From Rhea pennata (taxonomy: Eukaryota; Chordata; Aves; Rheiformes; Rheidae): DNA of 64,000 nt. The notes below the pieces were generated by a model, which made no database searches, was not told where the DNA came from, and worked only from the letters and a program-made list of their open reading frames with translations. The translations under genes were made by a program, and so were the position numbers. Location: positions 5,967,001 to 6,031,000 of the forward strand of contig NC_084671.1 in NCBI RefSeq assembly GCF_028389875.1, given 5' to 3'. Shown piece after piece: positions 1-11,100 of the stretch. How positions within the stretch are numbered: the stretch's first letter is position 1; each line of letters opens with the position of its first letter.

Positions 1-233
1 GAAACAGTTTACTTCTTCCATCAAACTGACATTTTCTGGAGGTGTAATTCTCCAGCTGACTGTAGTTCTGAGTCTTGATTAACTGAGATTTGTAAGAACT
101 TTGGGATTACAAAGGGAAAATGCAAAGGAGTGGAAAAGCAGCCATGTCAGTCTAAGTACTCTAATTAGCAAAGTTACTATTAATGTCCTTTCAAAGCAGA
201 GTAGATTAATAAATAAATAAATCTAAGACTTAC
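1..233 (-). other. SLC7A14: SLC7A14 intron 7 (partial)
   Basis: This is the 5' part, in transcript sense, of the intron after exon 7. It opens with a consensus GTAAGT donor at 233-228. The intron interrupts codon 663 after its first base. The next exon, expected to encode the last membrane segment and the hydrophilic C-terminal tail, is not in the window. Nothing else is recognised here. Confidence 0.85.
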
Positions 234-1111
234 CCACAAAACACCAGACAGCAAATCGGATCCACGTGACCGTGGAGAGCTTCAGCATGAGATAGATGTT
301 CACCAGCATAGCAAATGCAGGGACGAAGGGGAGACAAGGTGCCATATACGGCAACTTTTTGGGGTTTTCCGGCTGCTGTAAGATCACAAACACCAGTACA
401 ACAATGAGCAGGATCATCAGCACCACGAGGAGGACAGCCCACCAGCTCTGCTCGTAGATGTAGTCTGCACCGAAAATGATGAAAGAGCAGAAGATGAACA
501 TGAGAACAAAGAGCAAGAGCACGCACGTGGTGACCGTATGACCGGTGGCTACAGTTGGGCGATCCATTTTCCCTGGCAGGCCAAGGTGGATCCGCATTGT
601 GTAGTAGCGTGGACCGATTAACTTCTTTAGCTTGATGAGGTAGATGTTCTCAGACTCATCTGCCTCTATTCCTGTGGTCATGTCGACCGTGCCATAATTT
701 GGGTGATTTACACTGTAGGTGGATTTATCGGATTTCCCTATTAGCATCTCATTGTCCCCCAGTGATGGCAGATTTTTTGCCCCACATGTGTTGGTTGGTT
801 GGCCCGTAAACTCTTCTCCTTCACTCCCTGGGGAACAAACTTCCTTCTCACAGTCAGCTAGGATGCCCTCCTTCTTCTGAGTGTGCTCCTCAGAGAGGAA
901 TTTAACAAAGCCATCAATGTCACTCTCTGGCTGGTATCGGAGGAGCAGGACACAGACGGAGACCAGGGTGTAGGCGAGGAGTGTGCCGATGGACATCATT
1001 TCTATGAGGTCCCGTAGGCTGACCAGCAAGGAGAGCAGGGCTGCTAGAAATCCTGAGACAATACAAGCCACTACTGGAGTTTCCGTGTAAGAACTGATGT
1101 GGGACAAAAAT
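234..1111 (-). CDS. SLC7A14: SLC7A14 exon 7: TM segments, large cytosolic loop and C-terminal permease domain
   Basis: This is the largest coding exon (878 nt), giving the end of R370 through residue 662 plus one base of G663. It begins after a TCTAG acceptor and ends at a GTAAGT donor. In order it encodes TM helices at about 383-402 and 405-428, then a roughly 130-residue hydrophilic, acidic loop (429-560) with the motif NHPNYGTVDMTTGIEADESE. Four more hydrophobic stretches follow at about 562-584, 593-614, 623-646 and 649 onward. The last block, including PENPKKLPYMAPCLPFVPA, matches the C-terminal amino acid permease domain that follows the loop in CAT-family carriers. The protein is a 14-TM carrier reported on lysosomal membranes, with cationic amino acid and later GABA transport proposed. 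Its expression is neuronal and retinal in mammals. Identity rests on near-identity to human SLC7A14 recalled from memory. The frame is open throughout. Confidence 0.97.
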
Positions 1112-2607
1112 CTAGAGCGTGAAACAGTTGCAGAAAGTTAAAGTTGCAGATCACAGAGGTTCCCTGTCATAATAACACCTACCCAGCTGGAAAGGCACAG
1201 AGTCAGCTCAGATTTATGATCACTTCAGCTCTCATTGCTTTTTCGAGCTTAAATTCCAGACAAGTACAGAGCGGAAATAGCACTGAGGCTGAATCTGGAG
1301 TTAGATCTAGCTCTAGCAATCTCTGTGCACTCTGAAATATTCAGCTGGATACTCGCAAATGCAAAGCAATACCATGATTTTATGCATAGAACCTGCTCAC
1401 CTTTACAAGTAACTCTTGAACTGAATATTCATCCTTGGATAACTTATATCTTGAGACACCTACACCAAACGAGAGACTGAAGGGAGGTTGGATGGACTCA
1501 GTGGACAATACTGCAGCAGTTACAGGATGCCAGGGCAGGGATGCCTCTTCCCCTCATGTTATGCATGGAGGACACAGACCCCTGCACTTCTGCTTGGCTC
1601 TTAACGTTACAGGTAACTCTTGGATTGCCTGTGAAGATACAGTGGCTGTGCAGGTCTGTGGCACAGATGATGGAAGCATGCTGGGGCAAGTGAGTCTTTT
1701 CGACTCTTTTGCTAGAGCTCAGCACCCCCAGAAACAAAAGCGGCAAAGCTCAAAGTGCGTTCTGTGCTAATCCACGTGGGATTTTGTCGTGGGGCAATGG
1801 CTAGGTTTCTTCTTGTTTTTAATAATACTTGGGATTTTTTTTTCCTTTCTCCATGCAAGAACCTTGGGCACAAACCTCAGTGGATGGAAAGAGTCTCCAG
1901 CCTAGTTGTAGCACAACATAGTCACTTGTGCAAAAGGTTAAGACCATAGTAGGCAATTTTTAAGACAACTTTCTGGCAAAAGAAAAAAGCTTGATCTGAA
2001 ATTGCAGCCATGGATTCACCATCCACTTGCACACAGGTTTGGAGCATTTTCCTTTGCACAGGTGGGTTAGTGCCCAGCCACTCCCCTTCATGTTGAGTGT
2101 GTGGATATTTTGTTCTCACAAGGCATGGCAGTGCTACCTCAGGTTAGCTGGGGACCCCCTCTTCCTACCTGAGCTATGTATGCATGCGCAAGAAACTTTG
2201 GACACCTTTGTAGACCTCTCCTGACTTTCCTGGGGTTTTGCTTTGGTTTGTGTGCTGCTCTACAAGCACTGAGTTTGTCTGTGACCTTGTGCTCCACGGG
2301 GTGAGGGCAGCTGACTGTCAGGATGTGGGAAAGTCTCTGGCCCCAGCTCACCTACCCTGCTTGTTCTGAACTTAGGAGGGCTTTGCTAGCTAGCATCTGC
2401 CTGTGCTGCTTTGATCCCTTTCAGGTATTGCAGACCTTGCAGTTTGATTATACTAAGTATTAAAAGAGAAACTGCCACTGAACTGATGGGTTTCCAAGCA
2501 AAGACGAAATAACTCACAAAAGATTTCACATAAATCACTTATACCCTGATGTCATGCCAACAAGCATCCAGGGAGTGAAAATAAATGGCAGCAGAGGCAT
2601 GACTGAC
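1112..2607 (-). other. SLC7A14: SLC7A14 intron 6
   Basis: This intron runs from the exon 6 donor (GTCAGT, unusual C at +3) to the exon 7 acceptor TTTCACGCTCTAG. It interrupts the Arg370 codon after two bases (AG|A). The sequence is unique-looking and of average composition. The short open frames in it have no protein-like features, and I see no repeat family. Confidence 0.9.
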
Positions 2608-2816
2608 CTGAAGAGCAGCCCATCACCGGCCATGGCGTAAATGACTCTCGGCATTGGGAAAAGGGAACCCAGCAAGCTCACTGTCAGTCCTGCCACAGAC
2701 CCGATGGCAACGATGAATTTAGCAGCGTAGAATCCACGGGCCACAAACATTTCCATGAGAGGGGATTCGGTGTCAATGGCATCGTATGGCACCATCAGAG
2801 TGAGGATAACGCTCAC
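2608..2816 (-). CDS. SLC7A14: SLC7A14 exon 6: residues 301-370, conserved CAT-family helix motif
   Basis: A 209-nt exon encoding V301 to the first two bases of R370. It starts after a CTTCCATAG acceptor. It ends AG|GTCAGT, a weaker donor than those of the other exons. The peptide carries an extracellular or lumenal segment ([14 protein letters not shown]) and the helix and re-entrant motif [19 protein letters not shown] (351-369), characteristic of the CAT branch of SLC7. Gly328, within [11 protein letters not shown], appears to correspond to human Gly330, whose Arg substitution I recall as a reported retinitis pigmentosa allele. The two-residue offset comes from a shorter Gly-rich N-terminal stretch in exon 2. 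The mapping to human numbering is an inference from memory. Confidence 0.97.
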
Positions 2817-3956
2817 CTATGGAAGACAAAAAGAGCGGCAGGGGAGCACGGACGTTAGCGATGGGCAGCACCTCTGGTCTTTGCTGAGGACTCGCTGGAT
2901 ATGAGAGCAGTTTCTCAAGGATGAAAAGCCAGAAAATTTCAAGTCTGATTTCAGATGCTGGTCATATCCCTATGTTCCCTGCAGAGGGGATGTAAAATGG
3001 TAAATGCAGAAGACAGAGAGTTCTTAATCAAAGGGGTTTGCACTGCCTTGGGCTCTGCCTTCCCAAGGCAAAGAAAGGCAGCTCGAGGCTGGCTGAGCAG
3101 CGGCTGTGACTCTGGACCGTTAGTGGGGCTCCGTGGGGTAAAGGACACTGCATTCAGCTATGTTCCCATGCATGGGGACCATGCGATGAGTCATTGCCTC
3201 TCCCTGGGGAGCAAACCCAAGGCAGAATCACTTGGGGAAATGTTCTGATCTCATTTCAGGCATGGAGAAGCTGGTTTCAAGGAAAGCCACCAGCCTGCAG
3301 GAGAGGGCAGGGGGTGAGTTTCCTGTAAAATTATCAGAGCGGTGTTTTTCCCCATCATGGCTCTGTTTTGCTGTCTTACAGTGAAAGTCCCTGAATACAA
3401 ACATGCATTTATCGGTGTGTGGAAAGGCTGGACACTGCTTTTAATACTTGTCTCACCTGGCTATCCATGCCCGTTACAGCACAGCTGGTGAGCTGAGCTA
3501 ACGGGGGCCCTGTCCCACCTCTCCAGCAGTGGCAGTACTGCTTCTCCCAAAAATGCAGCCCAGAGGATGGCTGCAGCAACACTGCCGCTCTTCCACTTTG
3601 CTATGCTTTCAGCCGTGCGCTCCCCTGAGTAGCTGAGCATGGGGGTGACTGGGGGAAAGACAGGCTGCTGCCACTCCTGCAGCCGGCACAGGGATCTCGT
3701 TGGAATGAACGTAGCCGAGTCCTCTGCCCGGAGAAATAGCTGCGCTGGGGGCCCGGAGGGCGGCCTCCGTCGGACACTGCTGCAGCCACGCAAACGCAGC
3801 TGATTTCTCAGCCCCCTCCGAAGAAAGAGCCGTTGTTCCAGGGCCTGGCTGGCACGCCGTCTCACGGAGAGAGGGGAGCCGCACTGATGCCCAGCAGGGA
3901 TAGACACTTCTATATGTATATATATGTACACACCTATGCATACAGATAGCACTTAC
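2817..3956 (-). other. SLC7A14: SLC7A14 intron 5
   Basis: Donor GTAAGT at 3956-3951, acceptor CCATAG at 2817. The intron is phase 0, between S300 and V301. The donor-proximal part contains a TATATG/TACACA-type alternating purine-pyrimidine tract (about 3910-3942), and 3480-3880 is GC-richer. Overlapping open frames in that GC-rich part (up to about 164 codons, partly read through from exon 5) are composition effects. No repeat family was recognised. Confidence 0.9.
3910..3942. repeat. TA-rich alternating purine-pyrimidine tract next to the exon 5 donor
   Basis: Imperfect TATATG/TATATA/TACACA sequence begins about 15 bases inside intron 5 from the exon 5 donor. Such tracts mutate readily in length and are useful as markers. 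No functional role is shown. Confidence 0.7.
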
Positions 3957-4103
3957 GGACACGTATGCGGTCAAGCACATGACGAGCGAGGCCGTGATGG
4001 CGTAGGGGATGGAGGTGTTGGGACTCTTGGCTTCCTCTCCTGTGGTCGCGATGATGTCGAAGCCGATGAAGGCGTAGAAACACGTTGCTGCCCCTTTCAG
4101 CAC
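3957..4103 (-). CDS. SLC7A14: SLC7A14 exon 5: residues 252-300, TM6 substrate-site motif
   Basis: A 147-nt, 49-codon, phase 0-0 exon, with acceptor TCCGCGCAG and donor TCC|GTAAGT. It encodes the signature of the cationic amino acid transporter branch, [17 protein letters not shown] (260-276). In APC-fold carriers this is the broken helix TM6 lining the substrate site, with G265-F266-D267 and T271-T272-G273-E274-E275 visible. The next helix, [18 protein letters not shown], starts at about 282. The length and sequence fit human SLC7A14 closely, and no frameshift or stop is present. Confidence 0.97.
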
Positions 4104-5999
4104 CTGCGCGGAGAACGGAGCGCGTCAGGGCCAGGAGGGAGCCGCGCGGGAGCAGGCGGCTCCCAGCCCCGCACTGAGCGAGTGGTTCAAACGCAGCCCG
4201 GGCCCCTCGAGGCATCTGCAGCTCCCTGACGGCAGACTACGAACCTGCGGCTAGGCAGCGCCTGGATCTGCTAGGGGATCCTGGCAGTGGCAGAGGAGAC
4301 AATTAACTGATTTCAGGCACTCATTTGTTTTCACAATATTCCATCCCAAATCTGATTAAATTAATACGGACTTGTAACATGTTTACACATTCTGTCTTAG
4401 CAACGTTCTTCACGCGGCAGCAAAATCTGCTAATAAAGGAACCAAAATAGAGCATAAACAGTCAGATGTGTACCGCTTTCCAAATCGCTTCAGTTTGGTC
4501 TGGAAGCTGCAGATAGATTAGGAGCACATGCTGGGAACACTTGGACGACAAATTATTTGTACTGTTTAGATATTTCATTATGTTTTCTTTAAATATACAA
4601 GATTAGCAAGAATATTTATAAATAGATTAGCAAAGAAACAAACACTGAAGCAGCCTAAAGACTATATAACTCTAAGAAGTGAGTTATTTGCAATTACCAT
4701 ACCTTAGCACACACAGCTAGCTAGCAAGCTGAATAACACGTGTCCATCTCATCTCTGTGTCATCTGCTTAGTACCAGAATATAAGGTAAAATTCACCTCT
4801 TTCAGGGAGCTATCACCTGTAATTAAGTTTTAAAGTGTCTCTATATTGCTTGGGGATCTCATGCCTGTGCTGTGCCCACAGGTGATTTACAAGCTAGAAG
4901 CAGAGATTCAGATTTACTTTTACTTTTTGCTTGATTTGGGAAGCAAATAACCAGCTGAAAGTGATGGGAAGGCTCTTGGTGTATTTTGGAGATGTATCTT
5001 TGAAAAATATATATTTGTGCCAGGAGTTATTTGGTGATTTGAATGGGAGCAAAACATAAAGCTATCTCCTGTTTTCTCTTTTTCATTCCTGTTATATGGC
5101 TAAACAGAATCCCAAAGTAAATACGACCTCCACTCTCAGATGGGCCTCAGTGAATTTCTAATCACTGTTTTTCTCTCGCAGGGCAGTACTGATTTATTGA
5201 AGGGAGATGAAGGGAAGGTATGGGACCCTCTCAGTAATCACGATTTTGGTTTACTTTACTTTCTTGCTTATTTTTCTGCGCAAGACCCTGATGGAGTCGA
5301 GCAGTGTAAATCTGAGAAATTATCTTGGGTTTAGGCCAGCTGAGATATTTTCAGTCTCTGTTCATCCTTGGATAAAAACCAGTTCAAGCAAGCTAAAAAA
5401 GCCAAATATGTCCAAAATCTCAGTAAGCTTTGAAGGAGCATCCATAAAATAAGCACTGGCAGGTGGCGTTATGAAGTGCTCAAAACAAATGCTTGAGAAC
5501 ATTGATACTGAAAAACAGCCAACATAAGTATCTCCCCTTTTCTGCAGAGCCCGAGCTAGCTCTTCCTGAGCTTTCTTTCTTGAATGGCTACTGCATTTTC
5601 CTATGTTAAACCTGTCTATTAATGGCATTTCCTGGTGTCTGTATGATTTTATGGGCACTTTGGCTCTGCAGGAGGGCGTTGTGGAAGCAAGCTAAGCTGT
5701 AGCAGGAGATATGGGCAGAACATTGCCGTGTCCTTCAGGCTTTGCAGAGCTAGGAGGGCCCAGATCCACACCTGCAATGCTGGAGGTCTCTAGCCAAAGC
5801 ACAAGTGAGTTTAGAAGGCCAACAAGCAGAGAGTTAAGTGGAAGTGGTGCCCACATACCATGAGCAAAATGCTGCAGTCTTGGGGGTTCGGCACAGTATG
5901 GGGGCACAGCAGGGAGCGCTGCGGGCAGTGCTGGGGACCCTGGAGTGCAGTGCTGAGCACTTTCCAGGTGCAATGGCTCAAGGAAGGCACAATACTCAC
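4104..5999 (-). other. SLC7A14: SLC7A14 intron 4
   Basis: Donor GTGAGT at 5999-5994, acceptor CCGCGCAG just above 4103. The intron is phase 0, between G251 and V252. It is AT-rich in the middle (4300-5660) and GC-richer towards both exons. No recognised repeat or additional exon is visible. Short plus-strand open frames (for example 5207-5452) have no recognisable domain. Confidence 0.9.
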
Positions 6000-6217
6000 C
6001 CCTGGCCATCCAAATGGCAGGAATTGCCCTTCAGACCAGTTGTCACCTTTGACAAAGAAGAGCCCAGCAATCATGATGAAGATCCAGACTGCCAGGTTAA
6101 TAACGTTGAGCACATTGTTGAGCCCCACTGAGTTCTTCACACCCATGGCCACAATGATGGTGACAATGACAGCAATAAGCAGAGCAAGGAGGTCAGGGTA
6201 TGACTCCTCTCCTTTCC
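6000..6217 (-). CDS. SLC7A14: SLC7A14 exon 4: residues 179-251
   Basis: A 218-nt exon completing G179 and encoding 72 further codons to G251. The acceptor is TTTTATCCAG and the donor is GGG|GTGAGT. It begins with the acidic linker KGEESYPD, then a long hydrophobic helix (LLALLIAVIVTIIVAMGV). A polar turn (KNSVGLNNVLNVIN) follows, then another helix (LAVWIFIMIAGLFFV) and the loop KGDNWSEGQFLPFGWPG. This is the core of the amino acid permease domain in CAT-type SLC7 members. Phase and position agree with the flanking exons. Confidence 0.97.
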
Positions 6218-7932
6218 CTGGATAAAAGAAAAGAAGTCTATAAGTCTTCATCCACAGCAAGGAAAAACATCTCCAGAATCTCTGTGGGCTTTTCTAAATG
6301 CTTTTCAGATTCTGAAGCAATATAAGTTTTTCAGAACTTGATCTCATTGCAAAGGACTCGTGGTGGTCTTGGTGTCTCTGCCTCCATTTTCTAAAGCCAT
6401 TTTACAGAGATGATAAATCATGGTGCCTGAAGGCACATTTAGGAAATTTAGGAAGGCAACAAATAAATAATCAGGTCTCAGCTTGTAATGTGCATCTGCC
6501 AACTACTAATGAAAAAATCAATCATATATTAAAGTTGCATGAAGCTTCTATGGGACAGCAATCTGTTGTTATTTACTGGTAGGAACCACGGGGCATTGCT
6601 GAATGGAGCATTGAGTTTACATGCTAGTAATGCAAGCACTGTCTTGTGCTCTCTAAAAAGGATCTGAAGGGGAATATCACTTCAGGGTTGTTCCTGTCTG
6701 CAAAAGCCAGGACATCCCTGCTTTGGCATCATCCCTGTCAGCGTCCTTGTCTGTAGAGCAGCTCTGTATTCAGGGCAGTTTGAAAGATGGTACAGTTAGA
6801 CAGAACTGTGCATATGCTGTGGGTTTGCCTTTCAACTGCTGCAGTTCAGTGCTCAGAGATCTTGTTTTCCTGTTTTCTGACATTACAGATGGAGTCCATA
6901 TGATTCCTCAGTAAGTAGGCCTGGAGAAGCAGCTTGGATTGCCAGGCTGCTGCCATCATCCCTCTGCACGCATGCATGCTCCCAGCCCGGTGGGACTGGG
7001 CTGCGCGGGAGGTCGTGTCGGTTGTACTAATGAGTGTGTGTGCGTGAGCCTGTGGTGCGGCTGTGGGAGGGAGACAGGCACGCAGATGGCCTGGTAGCGT
7101 GCCTCGCACCACCCTGATTAGAAACAGCCCTCGGAAAAGCATCAAATCAACAATCTGGTAGGAAGATCTTTCTTTTCCAGGCAAAGAGTGTAAATCAGAG
7201 AAAGATACAGGCTAAAGTACCAGATCAAACCCTAACGAAGTTGCCAGCAGGTGCAGTTCCAGGTGCATGCCCTAACTTCGTCATTTGAGCTCTTCTCTAG
7301 AAGAGATGGCTTCATTCTAGCTCGGTGTTCAAACATTTGTGGTTGGATCTGAACTGCAGATTCAATCCCATTCCTGGCAAAAAGAAATTTGTCTATCCTC
7401 ATACCTCCAATTGCACTCAAGCCTGTTGCCTTTTGCAAGCCACATTGTTGCTACTGGGTAACTCCTCAAGGCTGCATGGACCACAACACGCTGCTGTTGC
7501 TAGCACAGGAGACGCAGTCTTCAAAATAGCGTGGGAAAAGTGTAAAGGAGAGCACTATAATATCAAATACTGACTAAATAAGGCAGTAAGGATGGTACAG
7601 AAGAGCGGCTATGGGATCCTACGCGCTGCGTGTGTTTAAATGGGAATGATCAGAGAGCTTGGACTCGGTGAAATGCTCTTTTGCTACTGTTAGCCTCTGA
7701 GATTGGACTAGCTCTTCAGAGGTGTTTATTCTGCTCAACTCCAGCTGTCGGGATCGTGTATCTCGGCCCCTCTGAACTGGGTCCGTGAAGCAGACTGCAA
7801 AAGGCAGATGGATGGTAAATAATGAATGAAGCGTAATATCCATGTCTGACCTTTGATGAGCTTCCAGTTACTTTTTAGGACCTAATTAATGTAGGCATGG
7901 CAAGACACCAGGATTTCTAGACGGAGCCTCAC
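6218..7932 (-). other. SLC7A14: SLC7A14 intron 3
   Basis: Donor GTGAGG at 7932-7927, acceptor TTATCCAG next to 6217. The intron is phase 1. At about 6385-6430 a sequence containing CCATTTTACAGAGATGA resembles the core of a MIR-type SINE in reverse orientation, but it is too short to be sure. The rest is unique-looking, with a GC-richer patch at 6960-7100. No exon-like frame is present. Confidence 0.88.
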
Positions 7933-8169
7933 CTAGGCCATTCAACGTCCCAACGCTGTTGATCATCCATCGGCTGATGGTGTGGTTCGCCAGCGAGTCG
8001 AACATGCTGCTCAGCGCGCTGGCCCCAGCGGCCGTGCCGATCAGGTACTCCAGGATGAGGTTCCAGCCGATGAAGAACGCCACGAACTCCCCCACCGTCA
8101 CGTAGCTGTAAGTGTAGGCAGAGCCGGTGGTTTTGGGCACCCGCACGCCAAACTCGGCATAGCAAACGC
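7933..8169 (-). CDS. SLC7A14: SLC7A14 exon 3: residues 100-179
   Basis: A 237-nt exon (completes G100, 78 codons, then one base of G179), with acceptor TTTCTAAACAG and donor CTAG|GTGAGG. It encodes [18 protein letters not shown] (101-118), the end of TM2 and the conserved loop of CAT carriers. Next come the helix [26 protein letters not shown] (from 121), a small-residue-rich stretch ([15 protein letters not shown]) and a candidate N-glycosylation sequon N161-H-T. The junction with exon 2 restores [12 protein letters not shown] in frame. Identity with human SLC7A14 is near complete as recalled. Confidence 0.97.
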
Positions 8170-11100
8170 CTGTTTAGAAAAATACAAAGCACCATAAGAA
8201 AGCTGTAGAAAGAAAGGAATAAACCTGCCCTGGGTCTGACCGGCTTCCTAACCCGAGGAGATGCCAGGAGCTCTCCCCGGGCTGCAGGACATGGGCCGCA
8301 GCGCAGCCCCGCTGCCCTCAGGCTGGGAAGAGGGCGCACACGTCCTTTCCCCAAACCCGTGGTGCCGGGGTGAGGAGGAAGGAGGGGGCCACCTGCGCAG
8401 CAGTGGTACGTAACGGGATCAAAGGCCCTTTGCGAAGCAGCTTGCACTTTTTATTTAAAAAAAATTTTTTTTAAGGTGTAACAGGGTTTAGGATGGACTG
8501 TGAGTGGCTCTCTTTACCTCCCGCCCCAGGACTGCACTGACTGCTCAGTGGGGTGGTTATTTATCGCTGCCTGAGTGCAGCCGCGTCCGGAGGACCGCAG
8601 CATGGTGGGGCTGTGCAGGAAGAGCTGGAGCCTCCGGAGCAGCTGAACGCTTGTGCAGGTGCCTGCAGACCCGACCCTCGGGGAGGCGACGCGCTGCATC
8701 TCTGACCGCGTCCCCCAGGGGCACAGGAGCACAGAGCTGACCCGCGGGCCACGCTTGCGAAGGCTCGCGGACGGGCCAGAGCCTCCCACTGCATCCGCTG
8801 AGACAAGCTTTAGATACGTTCTTGTTCCCAGCAGACAAAATCTCCTTTCTTTCTCTTCCTTCCTCTGCTCCGTTTAAAGCAAAGCAGTCCCGCGTCAGTC
8901 GCCCGGCTCTCCCATGGGTGGCCTGGTGGGTGACCTCCGCGAACGCGACGCCCCGGCGTGACGCGCGCCGTGATCTGCCGCTCTGCCGGTCCCCAGCACA
9001 AACGAGATTATCTGAGGTACAGAGCTGGCAAACCACCAAGCTCCAGGGCCTGAGAGAGGCTGTGCAAAGCCAGCCCCTTGCCAGGGCCACGCCAGAGTGA
9101 CAACACTTGCAAGGTTTTGCTCATGAGATAGCTGTCGGGAAGCTTCGGGTGCAACGGGGATCCCTTAGTCAGACGTGATTACTGCGTGTGACAGCCGCCG
9201 GGAGGCAGAATGGGTGTGCTGTCTCCCGACACGTATCCTTGCTTTTTCCTACGCCGATCCAGGCAACGGCACTGTCCGAATCGTCCCTGCTCTCGTTTAC
9301 ACCTGAGTGAGATGAGACTGAAGCCATCTTACATAGAGGATGCAAGCTCTTGTAACAGATAAATGCTGTGTGTAAGTCTCATTCTGAAGAGTGGTTGTAA
9401 AACGGATTCAATAGAAGAAAAGAAAAAAGAAAAAGTAGTATTTAACTGGAGCTGTTCAGGGAATTTCAGGGAATTTTAATACTTTCCAAACTCCTTGTGA
9501 ACTTACTATGTTAGGATACTTTGCAATAAAAACCTGACCCTAATACACTGCTGCCTTAAAACAACCATTTGCTTTTCTTTAAACTTAATGGATGGATTTA
9601 GCCATAAATTCTCAGAATATTAGTCAGAACAAGTGCTGGAAGGCTATACCTCATTTTGCATTTTTAACACCGTTTAAACCCTTTCTTCTTAACCTCAATT
9701 CAGCTAGACTGTGAGTTTCGCAGTACAGCAACCCCTGCCTCCCTAGGCAGCCCGGTGTCCCCGGGGTTAACAGTTTTGAGCCTTTATTATCATTGTGCAA
9801 AGATGGATTATTTATTGAATTCTTCATCAATTGCCATTTTCTATTTCAAAAATAATAATTGCTTCAAATTTACAATCAGTTCAGTATATAAAGGAGAATG
9901 AATAATTTATAATAGCTTTATGAGGTTACTGCTCTTATTATAAGCGCAGTTTTTACACCGAACAAACACAAAATTATTGGATCTGTAAGCTGAATTCAGT
10001 GACACTTCTTTTCTTGTTACTGTTTTTTTAACATGCCATTCACTGTTTAACTTGCATGCATGATGCTGGTTGTGCTTTTCAATGGGATACTTGAAAACTT
10101 TATTTCTGTAAAGCAGACTGAACTGCAGGAACAAGAAGACAGCTGAGCATCCATCCCCACCTCCAGTCATTATTCAAAGCTGATTAAAAATACATGCAAT
10201 CTGCAAACATAAGACATTCACAGATAACTACATGCCTGAATGATTTATGAAACAGATGCTGTGATGGGGACAAGTATCTAGTTTCTCTCTTTGATGGTCT
10301 TAAAAATTATATGATCTCTCCTGGAGGCAGATCTACTTCTAGCCAACGACAAGATAAGACTTGAAGAGGATTGTTCTTGATAGAGAATGATAACGGCAAA
10401 GCAAAGACATTAATATGTTTAAAATGTCTGAGGTTTCAATCACTCTGCTAGGGTCCTGGAGTAGAAGAGTAATCTCTCTCTGTGCATGAGGTACAGCAAT
10501 ATGCCAGGTGTGTGTGCATTAGATAGAGGGACACATATAGGAAAATATACTACTTTTTCTTTTATCGTACTGTATTCAGTCCAGCAGGCAGGGAGATACG
10601 AGATGCAAGATCTGATGGATCTGCCCTGACTGTATTGGGTGGCATCAGTGGTTACTCTGCCTTGCTGCGCTACATGCTCTCCCCCAGAAAGGGGCTAACC
10701 GCGCTCCCCCTTCTACAAGCAGCTTGCAAAAGGAAGATATTATTGATCTCTTAGGGTGCAGATTTGATCTCACGAAGCTCCGCTGCATCGGACTGGTTGT
10801 GAGCGAGCACGTGGCACCAGTGCTGCACAGGCGCCCGCCGCCCGGCCTGGCCGCGGACACGGGCTCTCCTGCAAAAGAGGGTCCTCGCTACGGCGTGTCG
10901 TGCTGCGAAGCTCTGCTGTGGCAGCAGGCTTGCGGCACTGCCACCAGCGAGCCCAACCGACTGCATTAGTAATATTCATTTAACCTGCCTTAGCGAGAGT
11001 ACATGCTACAAAGCCCATGGTTTCCCGTCTCCTCTTTACTTCGCTCTTTGAAACATTTTTGTGCTTTCATGCAACATTTGCAGGAGTACCACACTGTGCG

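Noticed and set aside
3461..4229. Frames of 163-164 and 101 codons around exon 5
   Set aside because: They are read-through of exon 5 into intron 5 and shadow frames. The true exon ends at the GTAAGT donor at 3957/3956.
7929..8447. 172-codon minus-strand frame overlapping exon 3
   Set aside because: Out-of-frame shadow of exon 3. The SLC7A14 frame with proper splice sites explains the locus.
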